Source: Natronospirales bacterium
GTDB lineage: Bacteria > Pseudomonadota > Gammaproteobacteria > Natronospirales > REEB76
Reading direction: 5' to 3'
Length of the DNA stretch: 64,000 bases
Assembly (NCBI GenBank): GCA_021792635.1
Contig: JAJYUH010000002.1
Span: 62,001 to 126,000 of the forward strand
Shown: positions 44,308 through 54,205 of the stretch, piece after piece
How the letters are laid out: every line of letters begins with the position of its first letter
Position numbering within the stretch: position 1 is the first letter of the stretch
Program-made: the position numbers and the translations under genes
Notes under the pieces: model-generated
Told to the model about the DNA's origin: nothing
The model's input: the letters and a program-made list of their open reading frames with translations, nothing else
Database searches by the model: none

Positions 44308-45741
44308 ATGAGTCAAACCTTCGATGTTGTGGTGATCGGCGCCGGTCCGGCCGGTTACGTGGCCGCCATCCGCGCCGCGCAAAACGGCCTCAAGACCGCC
44401 TGCGTGGACAACTGGAAGAACTCCGACGGCAAACATGCCTTCGGCGGCACCTGCCTGAACGCCGGCTGCATTCCCTCCAAGGCACTGCTGGAATCCTCGG
44501 AAATGTTCCACAAGGCGCAGCACGAGTTCGCCGCCCATGGCATCCAGGTGGGGAATGCAACGCTGGATGTCACCGCCATGCAGGCGCGCAAGTCCGGGAT
44601 CGTACACGGCCTCACCGGTGGCATCGCCGCCCTGTTCAAATCCAGCAATGTCACGGGTATCCGCGGTACGGCGAAACTGCTCAGGGACGGCACAGTGGAA
44701 GTGAGCGACTTCGACGCTCCCGACAAGACAGACGCGCTCATAGCCAAACATGTGATCCTGGCCGCCGGTTCGGAGCCGGTGGAATTGCAGGCGCTACCGT
44801 TTGACCGCAGGGATATCGTGGACTCCCGGGGCGCACTGGAGTTCTCCACCGTGCCCAAACGCCTCGGCGTCATCGGCGGCGGGGTGATTGGGCTGGAACT
44901 GGGCAGCGTGTGGCAGCGTCTGGGTTCCCGGGTGACGATCCTCGAAGCCATGGACAATTTCCTGTTCATGACGGATCAGCAGATCGCCCAGACGGCGGTG
45001 CGCGAGTTCAGGAAACAGGGGCTGGATATCCGCCTGGGCGCAAAAGTCACAGGCGCCGACAAGGGCAAGAGCGGCATCAGCGTGCATTACGGGGACAGGG
45101 ATGGCAAGCACGACCTGGAAGTGGACAAGCTCATCGTCGCCGTGGGCCGGCGGCCCGCCACCCGCAACCTGCTGCAGGAAGGCACGGGTGTGAAACTCGA
45201 CCCGCACGGATTCATTCAGGTGGATGCGGAATGCCGCAGCGGCATGAAAAATGTCTGGGCCGTCGGCGATTGCGTGCGCGGCCCGATGCTGGCCCACAAG
45301 GGTTCGGAAGAGGGTGTCATGGTGGCGGACCTGATCGCCGGCAAGGTTGCCGAGATGAATTACGCTGTGATCCCCTCGATCATCTACACCTGGCCTGAAA
45401 TTGCCTGGGTGGGTAGGACCGAAGAGGAACTCAAGAAACAGGGCATCAAGTACAAGACCGGCACGTTTCCGTTCGCCGCCAACGGCCGTGCCAGGGCCAT
45501 GGAGGCACCCGTGGGTTTGGTGAAGATGCTGGCGGATGCCCGCAGCGACGAGATTCTCGGCGTACACATCGTCGGACCCATGGCATCGGAGATGATCGCC
45601 GAGGCGGTCACCGCCATGGAGTTTCGCGCCAGCGCCGAGGACCTGCAGCGCACCATCCATGCGCATCCGACACTCTCCGAGGCCATGCACGAGGCAGCGC
45701 TGGCGGTGGACAAACATGCTATCCATGCCATCAACAAATAA
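44308..45741 (+). CDS. lpdA: Dihydrolipoyl dehydrogenase (E3)
   Basis: A 477-residue flavoprotein. The FAD motif is VVVIGAGPAGYVAAIRAAQNG, and the redox disulfide lies in GGTCLNAGCIPSKALL. The NAD-binding motif is GVIGGGVIGLELGSVW, and VGRRPATRN and VWAVGDCVRGPMLAHKGSEEG are further FAD contacts. The C-terminal active-site base lies in HAHPTLSEAMHEA. It reoxidises the lipoyl arm of SucB and passes electrons to NAD. AAGGAAAACC precedes the ATG. The sucA-sucB-lpd order is standard. Confidence 0.97.
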   Translation: MSQTFDVVVIGAGPAGYVAAIRAAQNGLKTACVDNWKNSDGKHAFGGTCLNAGCIPSKALLESSEMFHKAQHEFAAHGIQVGNATLDVTAMQARKSGIVHGLTGGIAALFKSSNVTGIRGTAKLLRDGTVEVSDFDAPDKTDALIAKHVILAAGSEPVELQALPFDRRDIVDSRGALEFSTVPKRLGVIGGGVIGLELGSVWQRLGSRVTILEAMDNFLFMTDQQIAQTAVREFRKQGLDIRLGAKVTGADKGKSGISVHYGDRDGKHDLEVDKLIVAVGRRPATRNLLQEGTGVKLDPHGFIQVDAECRSGMKNVWAVGDCVRGPMLAHKGSEEGVMVADLIAGKVAEMNYAVIPSIIYTWPEIAWVGRTEEELKKQGIKYKTGTFPFAANGRARAMEAPVGLVKMLADARSDEILGVHIVGPMASEMIAEAVTAMEFRASAEDLQRTIHAHPTLSEAMHEAALAVDKHAIHAINK

Positions 45742-45811
45742 CGGATTATTTTCCATAAACCGGCACCGACCCCGGCAGGCGCCCGCCGTTTTCCTGGTAC
45801 GCGGTGGGAAT

Positions 45812-46882
45812 ATGGCAATCCGCATGAGCAAGAAACTTATCGCGGTTTTGTGCCTGCTGCTGCTGTCACCGGCCCTCGGCTGGTGCGCGGTGCCATCCCA
45901 TGCGGTGGTGTTTATGTACCACCGCTTCGGTGACAGCCGTTACCCCTCCACCAACGTCCGCCTCAGCCGCTTCGATGCCCAGCTTGACTGGTTGGCGCAG
46001 AACCATTACCAGGTGTGGCCGCTGCCGAAGATCGTGGATTATCTCAAGGAAAATAAACCCATCCCGGATCATGTGGTGGCGATTACCATTGATGATGCCT
46101 ATCAAACCGTGTATGAGTACGCCTACCCGCGTCTGAAGGCGCGCGGCTGGCCGTTCACTGTGTTCGTGGAAACCAACTCGGTGGACCGGCATTTCCCGGA
46201 TTTCATGACCTGGCAGGAATTACGCGAGATGGGCCGGCATGGCGCCAACTTCGGCGATCATACCCTGAGTCATCCGCACTTGGTCTTCCGCCTGCCGGGC
46301 GAAAGCGATATGGCGTGGGCGGAACGCATGCACCGTGAGATTCTCGGTGCCCAGGCACGCTTGCAGGCGGAACTGGGGCCGGACATCAACGAATCGCCGA
46401 AACTCTTTGCCTACCCTTATGGCGAGTACGACAGGGACCTGGCTGAACTGGTAAACGGCCTCGGATTCGTGGCGTTTGGCCAGCAGGCGGGGGCCCTGGG
46501 CGAACCGTTCGATCCACGCGCGCTGCCGCGCTTCCCCATCGAGGAAGGCTACAGCAGCCTTGCCAGCTTCGCCCTCAAGGCTGCGAGCCTGCCGCTGCCG
46601 ATTCAGTCGCTGAGTCCCTGGAACCCGCTGGTCACCGCCGCCAACAACCCGCCGCGCCTGGAAGTGAGCCTCGAACCCGGCCGCGTGCCGCCCGCGGCAC
46701 TGCACTGCTATCTCAACGGCCCACCCATGCCCATCACCTGGCTGAATGCCGCGCGTACCCGCTTCAGCATCCGGGCGCCGCAGCCGGTGGGGGTGGGACG
46801 CACCCGCTACAATTGCACCGCACGGGTCAACGGCCGCTATTACTGGTACAGCCAGATTTGGCTGCTGCCGCCGGCATCCTGA
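45812..46882 (+). CDS. Exported polysaccharide deacetylase-family protein
   Basis: About 356 residues from the ATG at 45812 (GGTGGGA upstream); an ATG at 45824 is also possible. A signal peptide (KLIAVLCLLLLSPALGWC) precedes a NodB-type domain. MYHRFGD, TIDDAYQTVYEYAYPRL with the metal Asp, and GDHTLSHPHLV with the His pair are present, as is YPYGEYD. The C-terminal about 90 residues form a small beta-rich region ending RYYWYSQIWLLPPAS. It probably removes N-acetyl or O-acetyl groups from an envelope polysaccharide; the substrate is not predictable. The gene stands alone after lpd. Confidence 0.85.
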   Translation: MAIRMSKKLIAVLCLLLLSPALGWCAVPSHAVVFMYHRFGDSRYPSTNVRLSRFDAQLDWLAQNHYQVWPLPKIVDYLKENKPIPDHVVAITIDDAYQTVYEYAYPRLKARGWPFTVFVETNSVDRHFPDFMTWQELREMGRHGANFGDHTLSHPHLVFRLPGESDMAWAERMHREILGAQARLQAELGPDINESPKLFAYPYGEYDRDLAELVNGLGFVAFGQQAGALGEPFDPRALPRFPIEEGYSSLASFALKAASLPLPIQSLSPWNPLVTAANNPPRLEVSLEPGRVPPAALHCYLNGPPMPITWLNAARTRFSIRAPQPVGVGRTRYNCTARVNGRYYWYSQIWLLPPAS

Positions 46883-47000
46883 GCCGGTTGAATGCTTGCG
46901 GATGCAAACCGGAAGCAGGCGTGCGGCATATCCCGCCCTGCATCCAGGATCGTCATGCGCGGAGAATCAGCAGGTTATTTTTCAACAAACTGCCGGAGAT

Positions 47001-47870
47001 TTATTCACCCAGATTGGTGAGTGAAAGATTGGTGAGCCTGGAGAGATCATTGCCGCGGATCATGGTGCGGATGCTGGCGATGTACACATCTCCGGTGATG
47101 GAATAGCGGTTCAGTGCTCCCGCCAGTTGGAAAGCATCCAGCGGCTTGCCTGCTGCGCGCATTTGTGCGCGCAGGTTGCGGAAATCCACATAGGCAAAAC
47201 CGATGTTGATGTTGTGCAGGTAAGCGCGCACCGAGGTCTGGATGTTGGGATAAACGCGCACCAGATGGTTGGCGTCGCCGGGGCGATCAACGGGCACGCT
47301 CCCCTGGTTCTGATCCCAGGTCCAGATGCCGAACAGATTGTTGCCCTCGAGGGCGAAGCGCGAAGTGCCCCAGCCGCTTTCCTGGGCCGCCTGGGCCAGC
47401 ACCAGCGCCACGGGCACGATGTCCACCCGGTTGAGCAACGTCTCCCGCACCGTGGGGTCGTTCAGATCGCCCGTGACGCGGTATTGGTTTGCGATGGCAA
47501 CCACTTCCTGGCCGGCATCGGATTGCGGATCCAAGGCTCCCTGGCCGAACTGCTGCAGCAGGAACACCCGCTGGTTCCAGATGCGCAGGTTCTCCGCCAG
47601 CACAATCGGCAGGAGCGCGCGGAAGAACACCGTCTTTTTTTCCTCCTTGTCGAGGGTGGCGAGGCCATATGGCAGGTTTTCGATGGCGTAGGGCGGTACC
47701 GTATCCTGGGGCGGCCAAGAATAATCCTCGCTGGAAAAGATGTTTTCCAGCGCCTCGGCCGACGGCGGCTTGATGGGGATGAGCTGTACGCCGGCGATCG
47801 CCGGAGCGGGTTTGACAGGCACGTGGTAGTGGCGCCAGACGATGAGTCCCGCCACCAGGAAGGGGACCAC
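47001..47870 (-). CDS. Bax-like glucosaminidase-domain protein
   Basis: 289 residues from the GTG at 47870, but this start cuts into a hydrophobic anchor (FLGYTLLSVV continues upstream in frame). The open frame upstream has no ATG, GTG or TTG that fits. An ATT with AGGA seven bases before it would restore the full anchor, so the start may be unusual. The C-terminal domain matches the Bax/glucosaminidase family, with FFRALLPIVLAENLRIWNQR, LVLAQAAQESGWGTSRFA, GNNLFGIWTW and an FRNLRAQMRAAGKPLDAF motif. Glu in QESGWG is the likely catalytic residue. It is anchored in the inner membrane and would cut peptidoglycan in the periplasm. Confidence 0.82.
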   Translation of the reverse strand: MVPFLVAGLIVWRHYHVPVKPAPAIAGVQLIPIKPPSAEALENIFSSEDYSWPPQDTVPPYAIENLPYGLATLDKEEKKTVFFRALLPIVLAENLRIWNQRVFLLQQFGQGALDPQSDAGQEVVAIANQYRVTGDLNDPTVRETLLNRVDIVPVALVLAQAAQESGWGTSRFALEGNNLFGIWTWDQNQGSVPVDRPGDANHLVRVYPNIQTSVRAYLHNINIGFAYVDFRNLRAQMRAAGKPLDAFQLAGALNRYSITGDVYIASIRTMIRGNDLSRLTNLSLTNLGE

Positions 47871-48017
47871 GGAAAGCAGTGTGTAGCCCAGAAACCGGCC
47901 GATCCGGACAACCAGGGTTCTGCGGGGCTGACTGCTTCCTTGGCCGCTAATGACCGGTTCCTCACCGTGAAGACCAGCGGAATTTAGTACATGTGCGATG
48001 CGAAAGGAACCCCCCGG

Positions 48018-50135
48018 CTAAGCCCGTATGTGCCGGCTGGCCTGCAGCACACCCTCTACCCGGGCAACGCGCGCCAGCAGGTGCGTGAGATCCTCCAGAT
48101 CGGTGACCGTGAGCGTCAGGCGGATCAGCACCAGACCGCCGTCTGTCGCAAGCCGGCTTTGTGTAGCCAGTATCCGGTTTTTTTCATGGGCAATGGCCGC
48201 CTTAAGTTCGGCAAGCAGGCCACGGCGCTCCCGGGCTGCAATCGCCACTTCCACCGGATAACCCTGTTCACTGCTTTGCCAGGCCACCGCTATCTCCCGA
48301 TCCGGTGAGCGGGCCAGCAGACGCTTCAGGCCGGCGCAGTCCATCCGGTGCACGCTGATGCCGCGGCCGCGGGTGACGTAGCCCCGGATCGAATCGCCCG
48401 GCAGCGGATGGCAGCAGCGGGCGAGGCTGGTAAGCAGGTTGCTGACATCCGCCACGGCGATTGCGGGAGCAGGTGATTGATGCGGTCGTCGCTGCTTTGC
48501 CGGTGACGCGAGCGAGGCAACAACGGGGGTTTCCGCAGCCAGTTCCCGCTGCAGCGCACCGGCAATCTGCGCAGTGCCGATATCGCCCGCTCCCATGGCG
48601 GCAAACAGCTCATCCAGCGTCGGGAAGGACAATTGGTGCAGCAGCCGCTCAGGGCGGAATTCCCGTAAACCCAGCCGCTCCAGTTCCCGTTCCAGCGCCT
48701 CGCGGCCGCGGTGGATGTTCTGTTGCCGGTCCTGGGCGCGGAAAAAGGCGCGCACTTTGTCGCGTGCGCGGCTGGTGGCAAGCAGGCCCGTCAGCGGGTT
48801 GAGCCAGTCGCGGCTGGGTTCCCGCACCCGGCCGACGAGGATGTCCACCTGGTCACCGCTTTCCAGTATGCGGGTAAGCGGTACCAGGCGGCCGTTCACA
48901 CGTGCGCCGCGGCAGCGGTGGCCCAGATCAGTGTGGATGTAATAGGCGAAATCCAGCGGCGTGGCGCCGCACGGCAAGTCCACCACCTCGCCCCTGGGGG
49001 TGAGTACATACACGCGCTCGTCCACCAGTTCCGAACGGAAGCGGTCTATGAAATCCGCATCGCCGTCGTCGGGCGAGAGCAGTTGGCGCAGCCAGCCGAG
49101 ACGCGTTTCGAGTCCGGCGTCAAAACGTCCGCCTTCCTTGTAGCACCAGTGAGCGGCCACACCCAACTCCGCATGCCGGTGCATCTCGTGAGTGCGGATC
49201 TGGATTTCCATGGGGCGGCCGTCCGGGCCGATGACCGCCGTATGCAGCGAGCGATAGAAGTTGTCCTTGGGCGCGCTGATGTAGTCGTCAAACTCCTTGG
49301 GAATTGGATACCAGAGGTTGTGCACTAAGCCGAGCGCGGCGTAGCACTCAGCCGGCGTGTTCACCAGTATGCGGACCGCGCGGATATCATATAGCTCGCT
49401 GAATTGCAGTTGTTTGCGCTGCAGTTTGCGCCAGATGCTATAGAGGTGTTTTGGCCGTCCCGCCACGGATGCGGACACGTTTGCTTCCTGGAGTTTGCGT
49501 TCCAACGTCGCACTCACCCGGGTAACAAAGGATTCGCGGTCGGCACGCCGCTCACGCAACCAGCCGGCCACCTGCCGGTAGTGTTCCGGCTGCAGATAGC
49601 GGAACGCCAGGTCCTCCAGTTCCCACTTAAGCTGCCACATGCCGAGACGGCTGGCGAGCGGTGCATAGATTTCCCGTACCGCACGAGCAAGGGCCCGTTG
49701 ATCGGCAGGCGGCGCCTTTTTTGCTGCACGCAGGTCGTAGAGACGTTCCGCCAGGCGGATTACCAGCACACGCGCATCGCGGATGACCGCCAGCAGCAGT
49801 TTGCGCAGATTTTCCGTCTGCTCCGGTGAAGGCGGCAAATCCGCCTGCTCGCTGATGCTCTCCACCACCGGCAGAGCCAGCACCTCCTGCGCCAGCCGGG
49901 CGGCCTCGGCGCCGACTCGAAGCGCCATGGTTTCCGCCGTCCACGCACCTGCCGCTGCCAACGGCACCGCATAGCCCGCGCGGGCAAGCGGCGTATCCAG
50001 TTGCAATCCGGCGAGGATTGCTGCCATGCCCTCGGCGCGCTCGCGTACTGCGTCGGGCAGTGTCGCCGGGGCGAGATGCGCGAATTCCTCCGCCGCCGGT
50101 GCGGGGAACGTGGCTGGGGCAAGCGGTGTGGTCAT
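48018..50135 (-). CDS. relA: (p)ppGpp synthetase RelA
   Basis: A 705-residue RelA/SpoT-family enzyme. The hydrolase region lacks the HD metal residues (the position reads SLRVGAEAAR-type sequence, with no HD), so no hydrolase activity is expected. The synthetase domain has YDIRAVRILV and IPKEFDDYISAPKDNFYRSLHT. The EFDD motif is the monofunctional RelA signature, where SpoT has RFKD. The TGS domain (VLTPRGEVVDLPCGATPLDF), helical and zinc-finger/RIS regions (ARCCHPLPGDSIRGYVT), and a C-terminal ACT domain follow. It binds ribosomes and makes (p)ppGpp when tRNAs are uncharged. Length is normal. Confidence 0.95.
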   Translation of the reverse strand: MTTPLAPATFPAPAAEEFAHLAPATLPDAVRERAEGMAAILAGLQLDTPLARAGYAVPLAAAGAWTAETMALRVGAEAARLAQEVLALPVVESISEQADLPPSPEQTENLRKLLLAVIRDARVLVIRLAERLYDLRAAKKAPPADQRALARAVREIYAPLASRLGMWQLKWELEDLAFRYLQPEHYRQVAGWLRERRADRESFVTRVSATLERKLQEANVSASVAGRPKHLYSIWRKLQRKQLQFSELYDIRAVRILVNTPAECYAALGLVHNLWYPIPKEFDDYISAPKDNFYRSLHTAVIGPDGRPMEIQIRTHEMHRHAELGVAAHWCYKEGGRFDAGLETRLGWLRQLLSPDDGDADFIDRFRSELVDERVYVLTPRGEVVDLPCGATPLDFAYYIHTDLGHRCRGARVNGRLVPLTRILESGDQVDILVGRVREPSRDWLNPLTGLLATSRARDKVRAFFRAQDRQQNIHRGREALERELERLGLREFRPERLLHQLSFPTLDELFAAMGAGDIGTAQIAGALQRELAAETPVVASLASPAKQRRPHQSPAPAIAVADVSNLLTSLARCCHPLPGDSIRGYVTRGRGISVHRMDCAGLKRLLARSPDREIAVAWQSSEQGYPVEVAIAARERRGLLAELKAAIAHEKNRILATQSRLATDGGLVLIRLTLTVTDLEDLTHLLARVARVEGVLQASRHIRA

Positions 50136-50227
50136 GGAAGTCAGCGGGAAAAGCTGCCGGATTCACGGGTTTACCGTTATCATACCCACTTTATAAACCC
50201 CGTTATTCATGCTTGAGGAGACCATCC

Positions 50228-50791
50228 ATGCTATTGCGCAGTACCGGCCTTTTTGTGGCACTTGCCGCCGCGGCATTTGCCGTCCATGCGGATAACCTGG
50301 ATATCAATCTGGGCAGTAATGCGGCCTCCGTCAACTATGCCGCCAATCTGACCGGTACCGGACTGGAGGGCGATGTCGGCTACCTGCACCACACCGGTTC
50401 CGTGGATATCGGCGATGTGGGGCTGCAGGTGGTGGGTAACGCCAACCCGGTGGGTTCCCCCCTCATTTTCGCCATAGGCGGCAAGGTGTTTTTTATCAGC
50501 CCCAGGCAATATGCCGGCAACGGCACCGTGCTGGGCCTCGGCGGACGTTTCAATTACACCTGGCCCACCTACAACCGCTTTACCCTCGGCGGCGAACTGT
50601 ACTATGCACCCAAGATCGTGTCGTTTAACAACGCCGACCGCTATCTGCAATACGGCGTGCGTGCCGGTTACGAAATCCTGCGCAATGCAGAGCTGTATGT
50701 GGGGTACCGGCATATTTCCGGAGCGTTTACCGGCACCGGCACGCTTACGCTGGACAGCGGTTTCGTGGCCGGTTTGAGTCTGACGTTCTGA
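50228..50791 (+). CDS. yfaZ: YfaZ-family outer-membrane protein
   Basis: A 187-residue exported beta-barrel protein. It has a GAGGAG ribosome site at 50215-50220, a signal peptide (residues 1-22, cleavage after VHA), then alternating short amphipathic strands. GDVGYLHHTG, LGGRFNYTWPTYNRFTLGGE, GYEILRNAELYVGYRHISG are typical of YfaZ. The last residue is Phe (AGLSLTF), as in most outer-membrane barrels. Function is unknown for the family. It lies between divergent relA and yebC and is probably its own unit. Confidence 0.85.
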   Translation: MLLRSTGLFVALAAAAFAVHADNLDINLGSNAASVNYAANLTGTGLEGDVGYLHHTGSVDIGDVGLQVVGNANPVGSPLIFAIGGKVFFISPRQYAGNGTVLGLGGRFNYTWPTYNRFTLGGELYYAPKIVSFNNADRYLQYGVRAGYEILRNAELYVGYRHISGAFTGTGTLTLDSGFVAGLSLTF

Positions 50792-50815
50792 AGACGCGAT
50801 CACGCGGGTACAGTC

Positions 50816-51556
50816 ATGGCGGGCCATAGCAAGTGGGCGAACATTCAGCATCGCAAGAACGCCCAGGACGCCAAGCGCGGCAAGCGGTTTACACGCCTCA
50901 TCCGTGAGATCACCACGGCTGCGCGTCATGGTGATCCAAGCCCGGATTCCAATCCGCGTCTGCGCCTGGCGGTGGACAAAGCGCTCGACGCCAACATGAC
51001 CAAAGACACCGTCGAGCGCGCCATCAAACGCGGCGCCGGCGAGATCGGAGGTGCGGCCTACGAAGAAATGCGTTACGAAGGCTACGCGCCGGGTGGCGTC
51101 GCCATCATCGTTGAGTGTCTGTCCGACAACCGTACGCGCACCGTGGGTGAGGTGCGTCATGTATTCTCGAAGCATGGCGGCAATCTCGGCGCCGATGGCT
51201 CCGTGAGTTACCTCTTCAACAAGTGTGGAGTCATGACCTTCCCACTCGAACTGGGCGAGGACCAGGTTCTGGAAGCGGCGCTGGAGGCGGGTGCGGAAGA
51301 CGTGATTACTCATGAGGACGGTATCGAGGTTTTAACGGATCCAGCCGCTTTCCATGCGGTGAGATCTGCCATGGAAACAGCCGGTCTCAAGGCGCAGTCC
51401 GCGGAAGTCATCCTGCGCGCATCCGTGTCCGTACCGCTTGACATGGCGCACGCGGAATCGGTGCTGGAGTTGCTGGAAGCACTGGAAAATCTGGAGGACG
51501 TACAGACCGTGTATTCTAACGCGGAATTCCCCGATGAAGTATTGCGGGTTTTATGA
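50816..51556 (+). CDS. yebC: YebC/PmpR-family protein
   Basis: A 246-residue protein, normal family length. It starts with the invariant block [14 protein letters not shown], followed by [40 protein letters not shown] and [14 protein letters not shown]-like sequence (here [12 protein letters not shown]). YebC proteins have been described as transcription regulators and more recently as ribosome-associated factors easing translation of proline-rich stretches. It is directly followed by ruvC, the common gammaproteobacterial order yebC-ruvC-ruvA-ruvB. Confidence 0.96.
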   Translation: MAGHSKWANIQHRKNAQDAKRGKRFTRLIREITTAARHGDPSPDSNPRLRLAVDKALDANMTKDTVERAIKRGAGEIGGAAYEEMRYEGYAPGGVAIIVECLSDNRTRTVGEVRHVFSKHGGNLGADGSVSYLFNKCGVMTFPLELGEDQVLEAALEAGAEDVITHEDGIEVLTDPAAFHAVRSAMETAGLKAQSAEVILRASVSVPLDMAHAESVLELLEALENLEDVQTVYSNAEFPDEVLRVL

Positions 51557-51575
51557 CCATGCATGAGAAATACAT

Positions 51576-52091
51576 GTGATTTGCATCCTCGGCATTGACC
51601 CGGGATCGCTGTTTACCGGGTACGGCGTGGTGGAAAATGAGGGACAGAACCTGAGGCACGTGGCCAGCGGCTGTATCCGTACCGAAGGCAGGGAATTTAC
51701 TGAACGGCTGCGGGAAATATTTTTTGGCATCGGCGCTGTTGTGCGGGAGTTTACGCCCCACGAGCTGGCGGTTGAAAAGGCCTTTGTGCACAAGAATGCC
51801 GACAGCGCGCTCAAGCTCGGTCAGGCGCGCGCGGCCGCCATCTGCGGCACCCTGGCCTATGCGCTGCCCCTGCATGAATACACACCACGGGAAGTCAAGC
51901 TCGCGCTTACCGGCAAGGGCGGTGCCGGCAAGGAGCAGGTGCAGCACATGGTAAAGATACTTTTGGGCCTGCAGGGCAGATTGCAGGCGGACAGCGCGGA
52001 TGCGCTGGCGGTGGCCATCTGCCACGCCCACAGCCGTGCGCTCAGGGTCCGGCTTGGCGGAAGCGCCGCGCGGCGCAGAGGTGGGCGGTGA
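51576..52091 (+). CDS. ruvC: Holliday junction resolvase RuvC
   Basis: A 171-residue endonuclease, starting at a GTG inside the sequence ATGTG with no strong ribosome site. The catalytic acids are visible: Asp in GIDPGS, Glu in AVEKAFVHKNADSALKLG, and the paired Asp in SADALAVAICHAH. RuvC is a dimer that cuts four-way junctions symmetrically together with RuvAB. Its TGA overlaps the ruvA GTG (GTGA), so translation is coupled. Same operon as ruvA and ruvB. Confidence 0.96.
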   Translation: MICILGIDPGSLFTGYGVVENEGQNLRHVASGCIRTEGREFTERLREIFFGIGAVVREFTPHELAVEKAFVHKNADSALKLGQARAAAICGTLAYALPLHEYTPREVKLALTGKGGAGKEQVQHMVKILLGLQGRLQADSADALAVAICHAHSRALRVRLGGSAARRRGGR

Positions 52092-52678
52092 TCGGTTTTC
52101 TGCGTGGACTGATTTTGCGCAAGCAGCCGCCGCACCTGTTAATAGACGTGCAGGGAGTAGGCTACGAAGTGGAAGCGCCCATGTCCACCTTCTATAACCT
52201 GCCGGAAGCGGGGGCCGAGGTCATGCTCTATACCCACTTGGTGGTGCGCGAGGACGCGCATAACCTGTTCGGTTTTGGCACGGAGACGGAACGCCATCTG
52301 TTCCGCGCCCTGATTCGCGTGAACGGCGTCGGCCCGCGCCTGGCCCTTACCATCCTCTCAGGCATCAGCGTGGCCAATTTCGTGCGCTGCGTGCGCGATA
52401 ATGACACGGCGGCGCTCACGCGTTTGCCGGGTATTGGCAAGAAGACCGCGGAACGTCTGGTGGTGGAAATGCGTGACCGCCTGGAAGACGCTGCCACCGG
52501 CAGTTCCGCCGTCACCACGGGCGGTATGCCTCCGCGGGAGGAAGCCCTGTCGGCGCTGGTAAGCCTGGGTTATAAGCCGCAGGAAGCCAGTCACATGCTG
52601 CAGGGTATAAAGGAATCCGATCTGTCCAGCGAAGAATTCATCCGCCGCGCGCTGCAGAATGCGGTGCGCCAGGGTTAG
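52088..52678 (+). CDS. ruvA: Holliday junction DNA helicase RuvA subunit
   Basis: A 196-residue protein starting [17 protein letters not shown] at a GTG overlapping the ruvC stop. The OB-fold domain I, the helix-hairpin-helix motifs in domain II ([16 protein letters not shown] and [17 protein letters not shown]), and the flexible linker to the C-terminal RuvB-binding domain III ([17 protein letters not shown]) are all visible. It binds the Holliday junction as a tetramer and loads RuvB rings. Confidence 0.97.
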   Translation: MIGFLRGLILRKQPPHLLIDVQGVGYEVEAPMSTFYNLPEAGAEVMLYTHLVVREDAHNLFGFGTETERHLFRALIRVNGVGPRLALTILSGISVANFVRCVRDNDTAALTRLPGIGKKTAERLVVEMRDRLEDAATGSSAVTTGGMPPREEALSALVSLGYKPQEASHMLQGIKESDLSSEEFIRRALQNAVRQG

Positions 52679-52688
52679 GTACACAAGC

Positions 52689-53732
52689 ATGCCGAGTGAA
52701 CGCCTGATTACCGCGAAAAGCACCACCGAGGATGATGAAGCGCTGGACCGTGCCATCCGGCCACGCACCCTGGCGGACTACATCGGCCAGCCGGCGGTGC
52801 GGGAACAGATGGAGATCTTCATCCGTGCGGCCCGGAACCGGGGTGAAGCACTCGATCACGTGCTCATCTTCGGTCCGCCGGGTCTTGGCAAGACCACCCT
52901 CGCGCACATCATCGCCCACGAGCTGGGCGTGAATCTGCGCCAGACCTCCGGACCGGTGCTGGAACGCCCCGGCGATCTGGCGGCGCTGCTTACCAATCTG
53001 GAGCCACGCGATGTGCTGTTCGTGGACGAGATTCACCGCCTCAGCGCAGTGGTGGAGGAAGTGCTGTATCCCGCGCTGGAGGATTACAAGCTCGATATCA
53101 TGATCGGCGAGGGCCCGGCGGCCCGCTCCATCAAACTGGATATCCCGCCTTTCACGCTGGTGGGCGCCACCACGCGTGCGGGGCTGCTGACCTCACCGCT
53201 GCGCGACCGTTTCGGCATCGTGCAGCGCCTGGAATTTTACAGTCACGAGGAATTGACCCGCATCATTACGCGTTCGGCCCGCATTCTCGCCCTGAGCGTG
53301 GATGCCGAGGGTGCGCGCGAGATTGCGGCGCGCTCCCGCGGCACGCCGCGCATCGCCAATCGTCTGCTCAGGCGCGTGCGCGATTTCGCCGAAGTGAAGG
53401 CGGACGGCAGGGTCACTGCCGGTATCGCCCACCAGGCCATGGATCTGCTGGACGTGGACGTACACGGCTTCGATATGCTGGACCGCAAGCTGCTCATGGC
53501 CGTCATCGAAAAATTCGACGGTGGCCCGGTGGGCGTGGACAGCCTTGCCGCCGCTATCGGTGAGGAGCGCGGCACCATCGAGGATGTGCTGGAGCCGTTC
53601 CTGATCCAGCAGGGGTTTCTGATGCGCACCGCCCGCGGGCGGGTGGCGACCAAGACCGCTTACCAGCATTTCGGCCTGGCACCGCCGCAGCGTGATCCTG
53701 CCGCGGACCTGTTCGACGCAGGGCGGGAGTAA
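52689..53732 (+). CDS. ruvB: Holliday junction DNA helicase RuvB ATPase
   Basis: A 347-residue AAA+ motor starting at the ATG at 52689 (the frame is open 10 codons further, but this start matches the family). Walker [12 protein letters not shown], Walker [11 protein letters not shown], sensor 1 [14 protein letters not shown], and the arginine-finger region [13 protein letters not shown] are present. The winged-helix domain follows ([33 protein letters not shown]). It drives branch migration. The gene ends 3 bp before the ybgC start, joining the ruv and tol-pal clusters. Confidence 0.97.
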   Translation: MPSERLITAKSTTEDDEALDRAIRPRTLADYIGQPAVREQMEIFIRAARNRGEALDHVLIFGPPGLGKTTLAHIIAHELGVNLRQTSGPVLERPGDLAALLTNLEPRDVLFVDEIHRLSAVVEEVLYPALEDYKLDIMIGEGPAARSIKLDIPPFTLVGATTRAGLLTSPLRDRFGIVQRLEFYSHEELTRIITRSARILALSVDAEGAREIAARSRGTPRIANRLLRRVRDFAEVKADGRVTAGIAHQAMDLLDVDVHGFDMLDRKLLMAVIEKFDGGPVGVDSLAAAIGEERGTIEDVLEPFLIQQGFLMRTARGRVATKTAYQHFGLAPPQRDPAADLFDAGRE

Positions 53733-53735
53733 AGC

Positions 53736-54205
53736 ATGGTCAGAGCGGGAACCGAAAGCGGTACGCGCGGTCCCATGACGGAGAAACCGGACAAGGCGCC
53801 GCGCGCGGTTTTTACCTGGCCGGTACGCGTATATTACGAGGATACCGATCTGGGCGGGTGGTGTATCACGCCAATTATCTTAAATTCCTGGAGCGGGCGC
53901 GCAGCGAATGGTTGCGCTGTCTTGGTTTCGAACAGGATGAACTGCGGGAACGTCTTGGTATCCAGTTTGTGATCGCGGGTATCAAACTCGACTACCATCG
54001 GGCGGCACGCTTTAATGACCAGCTTGCGGTGAGTGTGACGCTGGCCGGCATGCAGCGTGCCAGTCTGGTTTTCACGCAGGTTATTCGTGTCATATCGGCG
54101 GATACCGCCCTGGTGCGTTCCGCCGATGTGCGCGTTGCCTGCGTGGATAGCCTGAATTTCAAACCAAAACCCTTACCACGGGAAATCGTGGCGGAGCTTG
54201 CATAA
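53736..54205 (+). pseudogene. ybgC: ybgC acyl-CoA thioesterase, frameshifted
   Basis: The N-terminal part (FTWPVRVYYEDTDLGG) and the rest (VYHANYLKFLERARSEWLR to the stop at 54205) are normal YbgC hot-dog thioesterase sequence. They lie in different frames. At about 53852-53858 one base is missing in what should read GGxVVYHANY. The two halves together give the usual about 140-150 residues, including the DTD..G active-site segment. Either the gene is truly broken, the base was lost in sequencing, or the ribosome shifts frame. YbgC heads most tol-pal operons and acts on acyl thioesters. Confidence 0.82.
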
